Below, piece after piece: positions 57,583-64,000 of a stretch of 64,000 nt of DNA. Origin of the DNA: Methanobrevibacter cuticularis. Its GTDB lineage: Archaea; Methanobacteriota; Methanobacteria; Methanobacteriales; Methanobacteriaceae. Under the pieces are notes generated by a model. The model saw only the letters and a list, made by a program, of their open reading frames with translations, searched no databases and was not told where the DNA came from. Both the position numbers and the translations under genes were made by a program. Numbering within the stretch: the first letter of the stretch is position 1; every line of letters starts with the position of its first letter. Location of the stretch: the NCBI RefSeq assembly GCF_001639285.1, contig NZ_LWMW01000108.1:1-64000 (forward strand), read 5' to 3'.

Positions 57583-57978
57583 ATGACTAGTAAAATTTTC
57601 ATTGACACATCTTATATAGTTGCTTTATTTGTTCCTAAAGACCAATATCATGAACAAGCTAAAAAAGTACTTCCAATGATAGATAAAAAAGAAAAAATAA
57701 TGTGTCAATCTGTTATAAACGAAACAATTGCATTAATAAATAAAAAAGCAGGAGTTGATGCAAGTAAACGAGTTTATAAAGCAATATTAGATAATTTCAC
57801 TGTTATAACTGAAGATATGGAATTGTATAATGATTCTATGGACACCTTAATTAAATATCATAAATTATCATTAACAGACAGTATAATAGTAAACTTAATG
57901 AAAAAAGATAATATAATTGAAATAGCTAGTTTTGACGATGATTTTGATAGAGTAAACGGAATAGTAAGAATACACTAA
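57583..57978 (+). CDS. vapC: VapC-type PIN-domain ribonuclease toxin
   Basis: The 131-aa protein has the PIN acidic residues: Asp8 (IDTSY), Glu47 (INETIAL), Asp99 (LTDSI) and Asp118/119 (SFDDDF). PIN toxins cut tRNA, rRNA or mRNA and are blocked by VapB. All four sites are intact. It forms an operon with the antitoxin just upstream; a remnant of another copy lies about 400 bp before. Confidence 0.9.
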   Translation: MTSKIFIDTSYIVALFVPKDQYHEQAKKVLPMIDKKEKIMCQSVINETIALINKKAGVDASKRVYKAILDNFTVITEDMELYNDSMDTLIKYHKLSLTDSIIVNLMKKDNIIEIASFDDDFDRVNGIVRIH

Positions 57979-58000
57979 TGAAATATTAAATGGTGTGTTA

Positions 58001-58078
58001 ATGAATAGAAAAGATCAAACAAATGTTACTTTATATAATAAAGATGTTTATTTAGTGTATTTAGTACCTAATAAATAG
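58001..58078 (+). other. Possible 25-aa small open frame or remnant
   Basis: ATG 58001 opens MNRKDQTNVTLYNKDVYLVY... and ends at tag 58076. It follows vapC by 22 bp on the same strand. No match to a known family; may be a remnant. Confidence 0.25.
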
Positions 58079-58090
58079 AGTGTTATTATA

Positions 58091-58216
58091 ATGCCAGATA
58101 ACATTATAATAGATAATCATCATGTATCATACTGGCATGTACATCCAAAACCTGAAAAACATTATTTAAAAGAAAAATATAATATAGGGCATAAAAAAAG
58201 CCAATTAATGAAGTAA
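58091..58216 (+). CDS. Possible 41-aa small protein
   Basis: ATG 58091 gives 41 codons, rich in His (DNHHVSYWHVHPKPEKHYLK) and ending in a basic tail. It has unusually non-AT-biased amino acids (Trp, His, Pro) for a random frame here, so it may be a true small gene or the remnant of one. No ribosome site is evident. I do not recognise it. Confidence 0.35.
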   Translation: MPDNIIIDNHHVSYWHVHPKPEKHYLKEKYNIGHKKSQLMK

Positions 58217-58764
58217 TAAAAAGTTAAAAGAAAACATACCTTCACAACCTTTACAAAATTAATTTTCTATACCTTTACAGTATCCAAAAATATCATCTTA
58301 ATTAGATTAGATATGAGCTGGAAACAGTGAAAAACGAATAATATGAGGTTTTATAATATGCTAATTTTTAGCTTTAAACCTTTACATACCTTTCAAAATA
58401 AAGAAAAATAATATCACATTCACGATTTTATTTATACTTTTTTTATTCATTTGTTTTATAATATATTGATTTGTAGTTAACTTTTTATATGTTGAATTAC
58501 AAGTTAATAATTGTAGTTTTATAAGTAGTGATTAATCACTATTTTTATAAGATTACAATAGAGGAATATGATAGAATATAGGTTTTGGATTCACCTCCTC
58601 CCTATTATTCTAATATTCATATCTATAATAAACACTTAATAGCCACACTATTTTAATCATGTTCCAGTTATCTTTGCGTTTTTACTGTTACCTTGTATAG
58701 TGGTATTGCTATCATAATCCTACTTTTATTCTTTTCAATGTAATTTATTATTTGAATATTTACT
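58217..58764. other. Gap with no clear gene
   Basis: An AT-rich stretch. Some short frames contain scattered remnants but none that I can place. It may be part of the same decayed region that continues to 59172. Confidence 0.4.
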
Positions 58765-59172
58765 TTTTTTCTTTTAATTCAAATTCTTTAGCTGGTAGTT
58801 TTTTAACTATTATCATTTATTAACTTAGTAGCTATTTGTTTATTTTTGTTGCTTATAATCTATAGCTATTAATAATCTATAAATGATAGTTTTTGTACTG
58901 GTTTAAGCCCTTCTATTAATACTGTGTTTAATGTTGTTAATTTTTCAAGTTTCTTTATTATAACTGTTATTTAATTGTTTGATGTTTTGATTATTTGATA
59001 AGTTTATTTCTTTTATATTTTCTGAATATTCTTTATTTATATTTTCTATCCTTTTTTTCATGAGCTGTTATAATTTCTTTTATATTACTTTGGTTTTGTT
59101 CCAGTGTATTTTTAAGATCGTTGCTTGTATCTGTTTTTTCTTTTATTTCATTGTTTTTTATTTACTTATTCA
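58765..59172 (-). pseudogene. Decayed coiled-coil gene
   Basis: On the - strand, fragments in changing frames read in order: NNEIKEKTDTSNDLKNTLEQ with NIKEIITAHEKK (59150 down to about 59055), MKKRIENINKEYSENIKEIN with NQNIKQLNNS, then KKLEKLTTLNTVLIEGLKP and LPAKEFELKEKK (stop near 58766). The charged heptad-like style resembles the coiled-coil tail of the gene at 46807-47433, but identity is unproven. Several frameshifts and stops break it. Confidence 0.45.
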
Positions 59173-59175
59173 TGA

Positions 59176-59200
59176 TATATATATATATATATATATATAT
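59176..59200. repeat. (AT)n simple repeat
   Basis: About twelve AT dinucleotides in a row, just before the promoter region of the second adhesin gene. Such tracts slip easily in replication and could vary in length between cells. Confidence 0.9.
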
Positions 59201-59319
59201 CAATTATTTTTCAATAAAGTTTATATATGGTATAGGATATAACTATCCTCGTTAGATAATAGTGATTACTCCCTATATTTTCTAACTTTCTATAAATGTT
59301 TTTAAATAATTTTATAGAT

Positions 59320-59326
59320 TTTATAT
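59320..59326 (+). promoter_or_regulatory. Probable TATA box of the second adhesin gene
   Basis: tttatat lies 33-39 nt before ATG 59359, in a suitable AT-rich context, with the ribosome site aggagg at 59348-59353 in the resulting short leader. Confidence 0.5.
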
Positions 59327-59358
59327 TTGTATATAATTGATTAGAACAGGAGGTGAAA

Positions 59359-62300
59359 ATGAAAATGTTTATAAAAAATAAACGGTTTATGTCCTTTAGT
59401 TTAATGGTTTTAGCTATAATGCTTTTATTTAGTATATCTAGTGTTAGTGCTGGTTCTTATGATTTTACTAATTCTAATAATATTCAGGATTTTCAGAATA
59501 TTATTGATACTGATATTGGTGATGAGTTAGAAATTAATCTTACTAGTGGTTCATACACTGGTTTAGGTCAGATTAATGTGACTCGTAATGTTACTATTCA
59601 GGGTAAAAGTAATCCTGTAATAACAGGTTCTGGGTCTGGTCTTTTGTTTAATATCACTGCACCTAATGTTCGTATTATTAATTTAACGATTATTGGTTAT
59701 GATACAGCTATACGTTCAAATTCTAGTAATTTAACAATTATGGGTAATAATATTACAACTAAAGATATTAGTATTAATTTAGCTAGTTCTGGTGGTGACT
59801 TAACTGGTATAACTATTGAGGACAATGTTATTGTTTCTGAAGTAAGTGTTTCGATGGGTTATAGTGCTGTTTATGTTTCTACAGATTATAGTGGTGCTGT
59901 TATTGATGTTTCTTTTATTAATAACAATATAACTGGTAATGGTGGGAGCAGTTCTTCTGGTGTTATTTTTAATACTGCTGGTTGTTCTATTGATTTAATT
60001 TTTGAAAACAACAACATCACAGGAATATCCGGCATGGGTGTTCTGCTGGTTGCACCCGACAGCAACAACTTACAATTTACCTTCAATAACAACAACATCA
60101 CAGGACAAGGCTATGGTGTTGAGCTGTATGCAGAAGACGGCAAAAACTCGCAATTTACCTTCACCAACAACAACATCATAGCATATGATGTTTTTCTGAT
60201 GACTTATGGTGTTTATCTGAGTGCACACGGCAACAATAACTCACAATTTACCTTCACCAACAACAACATCACAGGAACATACTATGGTGTTAAGCTGAAT
60301 GCATACGACAGCAAAAACTTGCAATTTACCTTCACCAACAACAACATCACAGGAACAGACTATGGTCATGGTGTTTCTCTGGATGCACCCGACAGCAACA
60401 ACTTACAATTTACCTTCAATAACAACAACATCACAGGACAAGGCTATGGTGTTGAACTGAATGCATACGGCAACAATAACTCGCAATTTACCTTCACCAA
60501 CAACAACATCACAGGAGGCGATTGTGTTTATCTGTCTGCATCCAGCAGCAACAACTTGCAATTTACCTTCAATAACAACAACATCACAGGACAAGGCTAT
60601 GGTGTTGAACTGAATGCATACGGCAACAATAACTCGCAATTTACCTTCACCAACAACAACATCACAGGAGGCGATTGTGTTTATCTGTCTGCATCCAGCA
60701 GCAACAACTTGCAATTTACCTTCAATAACAACAACATCACAGGACAAGGCTATGGTGTTGAGCTGTATGGAGACAGCACCAAAAATACCAATATAACCTT
60801 CACCTACAACAACATCACAGGAATATATGGTGTTGATCTGTCTGCATCCAGCAGCAACAACTTACAATTTACCTTCACCTACAACAACATCACAGGACAA
60901 GACTATGGTGTTTCTCTGGATGCACAAGACAACAACAACTTACAATTTACCTTTACTAACAACAACATCACAGGAACATCCGATGGTGTTTATCTGGAGG
61001 TATACAGTAGCAACAATACCAATATAACCTTTAATGAGAATAATATTACTGGTGGTAATTATGCTGTGTATGTTTATTCTTATGATGGTAATGTTAGTGG
61101 TATTAGGTTTTTGAATAATACTATTAATGCTACAAATGGTGATGGATTCTATTTTGACTCACAAGGGAGTAGTATACCTACTGATATTAGTGATTTTATT
61201 GTTCGTGGTAATACTATTTATGCTGAGAATGGTGCTGGTTTGAATTTTACTGGATTAGTTGCTGGTTCCCTTGTTAATGTTACTGTTGAGTATAATCGTA
61301 TTATATCAATGGTTGGTGTTAATATCACTGGTTATGATACTACTGATAGTAGTTTTGATTATAATTGGTGGGGAGTTGACGATATAGCTAATAAGATTTT
61401 TGGTATTGATACCAATAATCATTATATTTTGAATATTACTAATACTTCTAGTTTGGATAATGTTCATTTTGGTGATAATGTTAGTTTTTATCTGTTGGTC
61501 TTGAATACTACTCGTGATAATACTGGTGTTAAGAATTTGCCTGATTTTGTTATTAATGGTACTTTAAATGGTGTAGCTTATAATGTTAGTCGTGCTGATG
61601 GTTTTGTTTATGAATTTACAGTTCTAAAATTAGGTAATAATATTTTAGATGCTAGTTTAGATGCTGCATATAATATTACAACTTTCACAGTTAAGAATAA
61701 TACTAATTCTACTATAACAGTTAATCCTAATCCTGTGAATATTGGTGAAAATATCACTGTTGGTGGTTTTTTAGCTAATCATACAGGTGTTGTTTTTGTT
61801 AATGTTACTGTTGATGGCACATTATTTACTAATGTTACTGTTAATGCTGGTTATTGGGAGTTAAATTACACTACTAATCGTACTGGTACTGATTTAGAGG
61901 TTATTGTTAGCTTTGCGGGTGATAGTAATTACGATGCTTTTACTAATTCTACTACTTTCAATGTTACTAAATTAGCTGTTAATTCAACTATAAACATTCC
62001 ATCTAATGTTAAAGTGGGTAAAACCATAACAATTGATGGAGTGCTTGTTGATGAGAATGGTGATGTAATAGCTAATGCTCTAATTACTGTTACTGTTGAT
62101 GGTAAAGTTTACACTTTGACTACTGATTCTAATGGTCGATGGAGTCTTACTTATAAACCAACACACATAGGAAATGTTAATGCTGTTTTGGATTATGCAG
62201 GAAACGACAAATACTTTAGCTATACCAATACCACAACTTTTAATATTGTAAAAGGCGAAGCTATCGTTGATATTGATGTAGTTAAAAATTCTGACGGATC

Positions 62301-62691
62301 TGTTGATGTGATTATCACAGTAACCGATGAAGACGGCGATCCAATACCAGACTATAAAGTTAATGTTGAATTGGATGGTAAACACATCGGAGATATCGTT
62401 ACTGATGTCGATGGTGTTGGAAGAATCCATATACCAAGTAGTGAATTCAGTGATGGTCGTCATGTGATTACAGTTACATCTGATGATGAAAATTTCAATG
62501 TTAATCCAGTTTCAGTTGAGTTTGAAACCCAAAACAACGATAATGACAAAAATGATACTAATAATACTAATAAAACAAATAACAATCCAGTAACTAGTGC
62601 TACTATGAAAAATACAGGAATGCCGATAATAGCTATTATATTAGTGTTGTTAACCATATTTGGAATAAATATTAGAAAAAAACAAGATTAA
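59359..62691 (+). CDS. Giant secreted beta-helix adhesin-like protein with membrane anchor
   Basis: This 1110-aa surface protein likely mediates cell contact. A signal peptide (about 1-30) is followed by beta-helix repeats (35-660), of which residues about 218-567 are near-identical NNNITG units (FTFTNNNITGTYYGVKLNA style, about 21-26 residues each). Three Ig-like domains follow (about 780-872, 874-964 and 966-1057), then an Asn/Asp/Lys/Thr linker and a C-terminal membrane helix MPIIAIILVLLTIFGI with a RKKQD tail. Start ATG 59359 sits five bases after aggagg; GTG 59353 overlaps it. The repeat core uses AAC codons, the flanks AAT. The 153-bp unit at 60406-60711 is duplicated exactly. Confidence 0.88.
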   Translation: MKMFIKNKRFMSFSLMVLAIMLLFSISSVSAGSYDFTNSNNIQDFQNIIDTDIGDELEINLTSGSYTGLGQINVTRNVTIQGKSNPVITGSGSGLLFNITAPNVRIINLTIIGYDTAIRSNSSNLTIMGNNITTKDISINLASSGGDLTGITIEDNVIVSEVSVSMGYSAVYVSTDYSGAVIDVSFINNNITGNGGSSSSGVIFNTAGCSIDLIFENNNITGISGMGVLLVAPDSNNLQFTFNNNNITGQGYGVELYAEDGKNSQFTFTNNNIIAYDVFLMTYGVYLSAHGNNNSQFTFTNNNITGTYYGVKLNAYDSKNLQFTFTNNNITGTDYGHGVSLDAPDSNNLQFTFNNNNITGQGYGVELNAYGNNNSQFTFTNNNITGGDCVYLSASSSNNLQFTFNNNNITGQGYGVELNAYGNNNSQFTFTNNNITGGDCVYLSASSSNNLQFTFNNNNITGQGYGVELYGDSTKNTNITFTYNNITGIYGVDLSASSSNNLQFTFTYNNITGQDYGVSLDAQDNNNLQFTFTNNNITGTSDGVYLEVYSSNNTNITFNENNITGGNYAVYVYSYDGNVSGIRFLNNTINATNGDGFYFDSQGSSIPTDISDFIVRGNTIYAENGAGLNFTGLVAGSLVNVTVEYNRIISMVGVNITGYDTTDSSFDYNWWGVDDIANKIFGIDTNNHYILNITNTSSLDNVHFGDNVSFYLLVLNTTRDNTGVKNLPDFVINGTLNGVAYNVSRADGFVYEFTVLKLGNNILDASLDAAYNITTFTVKNNTNSTITVNPNPVNIGENITVGGFLANHTGVVFVNVTVDGTLFTNVTVNAGYWELNYTTNRTGTDLEVIVSFAGDSNYDAFTNSTTFNVTKLAVNSTINIPSNVKVGKTITIDGVLVDENGDVIANALITVTVDGKVYTLTTDSNGRWSLTYKPTHIGNVNAVLDYAGNDKYFSYTNTTTFNIVKGEAIVDIDVVKNSDGSVDVIITVTDEDGDPIPDYKVNVELDGKHIGDIVTDVDGVGRIHIPSSEFSDGRHVITVTSDDENFNVNPVSVEFETQNNDNDKNDTNNTNKTNNNPVTSATMKNTGMPIIAIILVLLTIFGINIRKKQD
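60406..60711 (+). repeat. 153-bp (51-codon) exact tandem duplication inside the adhesin
   Basis: Two consecutive identical units start at 60406 and 60559, with a third partial one at 60712. Each encodes QFTFNNNNITGQGYGVEL, then NAYGNNNSQFTFTNNNITGG and DCVYLSASSSNNL. No base difference is seen between the two, so the event is recent. Confidence 0.95.
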
Positions 62692-62699
62692 ACATTTTT

Positions 62700-62741
62700 A
62701 GGAGGATTTATTTATTTTCTCCTTTATTTATTTTTTTATTA
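62700..62741 (+). terminator. Probable terminator of the second adhesin gene
   Basis: aggag (62700-62704) and ctcct (62719-62723) form a short stem, followed by ttatttatttttttatt. It begins 9 bp after the stop codon. A T-rich tract alone can end archaeal transcripts. Confidence 0.5.
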
Positions 62742-62982
62742 TTTTTTATTTTTATTTTTATTTTTCATTTTTAAGACAATATTGCTCCTATTTATTGGAA
62801 TAATTTATATATAATCAATATTTGATAGAATATATAATTTTTTCACTTTCAATAAAAGTTTTGAAGAGAAAATTATATATTTTATAAGGTTAAAAATAAA
62901 TAGTGATTAAGATTAAAATTATAATCAATATTAAAGATAAATTAATTAAAAGATAATGTGAAATGGAAAGAAGGTAATTATA

Positions 62983-64000
62983 ATGAAGAAGTTGCCAATA
63001 GGGATACAAACATTTAGGGAAATACAAGAAGAAAACTATGTTTATATAGATAAAACTAAATATATACATAAGTTAGCCACAGAAGGGAAATCCTATTTCT
63101 TATCAAGACCTCGTAGGTTTGGAAAATCATTACTTCTCAGTACCATAGAAGAACTATTTAATGGAAATGAGAAACTGTTTGAAGGGTTGTATATTTATGA
63201 TAAATGGGACTGGGAAGAAACATACCCCATAATACATCTGGACTTCACTAAACTTAACTTCAACACTCCAAAAAACCTAGAAAAATCACTTAACACTTTT
63301 CTTACTAAGTTAGCAAAAGATAATGGAATAAATCTTACAAATAATGAATTATATTCATTCAGATTTGCAGAAATAATAGAGGAGTTATATAAAAAAACAA
63401 ACAAAAGAGTTGTGGTTTTAATAGATGAGTATGACAAACCTATCATAGATAATATATCTGAAAAGGAAATTTTAAATGGAAATCAAAAAATTTTAAGAAG
63501 CTTTTACAATGTTTTAAAAGGTGCTGATCAGTATATTAAATTTATCTTTATTACTGGTATCTCTAAACTTGGCAAAATCGGAGATTTTGCTGAGTTAGAA
63601 AATCTTCGATTTTCTAAATTTGCTAATATGTCACTGTTTTCTTCGTTAAATAGTCTTGATGATATTACATTAAATAGAAACTTTGCTTGCATTTGTGGAT
63701 ACACTCATCAAGACCTAAGAAACAATTTTAAAGATTATTTAAGTATTCTTAAGGGAGAAGAATCGTTAACTGAGGAAGAAACAATTGATAAAATCAATCA
63801 TTGGTATGATGGCTATAGTTGGGATGGAGAAAACAAAGTTTATAATCCATTTTCAACATTGAAGTTATTTAAAGAAAATGAATTTTCTAATTATTGGTTT
63901 GAAACTGCTACTCCAGAACTCTTAATAAATGTTTTAAAAACTTCAAATGACTATAAAGAAGTATTAAATCCAATAACAGTGAAACAATCGAGGTTTAAAA
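62983..64000 (+). CDS. AAA-ATPase-like protein, PD-(D/E)XK family (3' end beyond window)
   Basis: From ATG 62983 (ribosome site aaggt) the frame is open for 339 codons to the end of the window. It matches the AAA-ATPase_like/DUF1703 proteins, common in anaerobes and methanogens: LPIGIQTFREI, DKTKYIHKL, a P-loop variant SRPRRFGKSLLLST (about 41-54), Walker B VVLIDEYDKP (about 144-153), FITGISKLGK, and NHWYDGYSW. The PD-(D/E)XK nuclease-like C-terminal domain would lie past the edge. Function is unknown; possibly defence or element-linked. Confidence 0.88.
   Translation, partial: MKKLPIGIQTFREIQEENYVYIDKTKYIHKLATEGKSYFLSRPRRFGKSLLLSTIEELFNGNEKLFEGLYIYDKWDWEETYPIIHLDFTKLNFNTPKNLEKSLNTFLTKLAKDNGINLTNNELYSFRFAEIIEELYKKTNKRVVVLIDEYDKPIIDNISEKEILNGNQKILRSFYNVLKGADQYIKFIFITGISKLGKIGDFAELENLRFSKFANMSLFSSLNSLDDITLNRNFACICGYTHQDLRNNFKDYLSILKGEESLTEEETIDKINHWYDGYSWDGENKVYNPFSTLKLFKENEFSNYWFETATPELLINVLKTSNDYKEVLNPITVKQSRFK

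Noticed and set aside
60403-61027. Frames on both strands inside the second adhesin repeats
   Set aside because: They are periodic shadows of the 153-bp coding repeat.

Overview
The window looks like a chromosomal segment of a very AT-rich methanogenic archaeon of the Methanobacteriales, most likely Methanobrevibacter or a close relative. The evidence is in the gene set: comA (coenzyme M synthesis), a CofE-like F420 ligase, HypC, archaeal TFE, Pelota, a Cdc48/VAT ATPase, archaeal-type apgM, an ArcS-like PUA protein, MurG-like and MraY-like proteins that fit pseudomurein synthesis, and two very large secreted beta-helix adhesin-like proteins. Starts use ATG, GTG and TTG with GGAGG/GGTG ribosome sites or TATA boxes typical of archaea. 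The species cannot be named from sequence alone.

Layout: 0.4-3.5 kb adhesin-like gene plus a decayed adhesin fragment. 3.7-12.7 kb housekeeping genes on the + strand (DUF92, apgM, glmM, glmU-like, gamma-carbonic anhydrase, hisC, NrdG-like radical SAM). 12.7-18.6 kb an accessory stretch: a broken tyrosine recombinase, an ATPase/STAS-like pair, a zinc-ribbon membrane protein with an M48 protease, and an ASCH-TPR protein. 19-31.7 kb mostly - strand: second GlmM, OB-fold protein, DNA ligase, a glycosyltransferase with a damaged 5' end, ferredoxin:thioredoxin reductase and glutaredoxin, thiC, PAP2 phosphatase, cdc48. 32.6-43.4 kb: ACT regulator, flavoprotein disulfide reductase, hypC, a secreted possible Cys-nucleophile hydrolase, MurG-like, nitroreductase, MraY-like, pelota, DUF5518, tyrA. 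43.9-56.8 kb: tRNA-Ile, MIP18-family protein, ArcS-like, an unknown membrane protein, a rubredoxin-TPP enzyme fusion, HD protein, tfe, cofE-like and comA, a pyruvate-kinase-C-like protein, ftsZ. 57-64 kb: vapC remnant, intact vapBC, a decayed coiled-coil gene, the second giant adhesin and the start of an AAA-ATPase-like (PD-(D/E)XK family) gene that runs off the window.

Functional threads: GlmM and GlmU-like enzymes can supply UDP-GlcNAc, and the MurG-like, MraY-like, GT2 and PAP2 proteins could use and recycle polyprenyl-linked sugars for the cell wall. The adhesins and the secreted 363-aa protein face the outside. Several redox proteins carry rubredoxin-like modules.

Two genome-scale patterns stand out. 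First, more than half of the longer gaps contain their own private tandem repeat (35-89 bp unit), and in at least four genes the repeat starts inside the 3' end and copies the stop codon. Second, the perfect 10-bp palindrome AATAGCTATT and its shorter forms recur far more often than base composition suggests, on both strands, in genes and gaps. The best candidate for an under-described protein system is the ATPase/STAS-like pair next to the integrase remnant.
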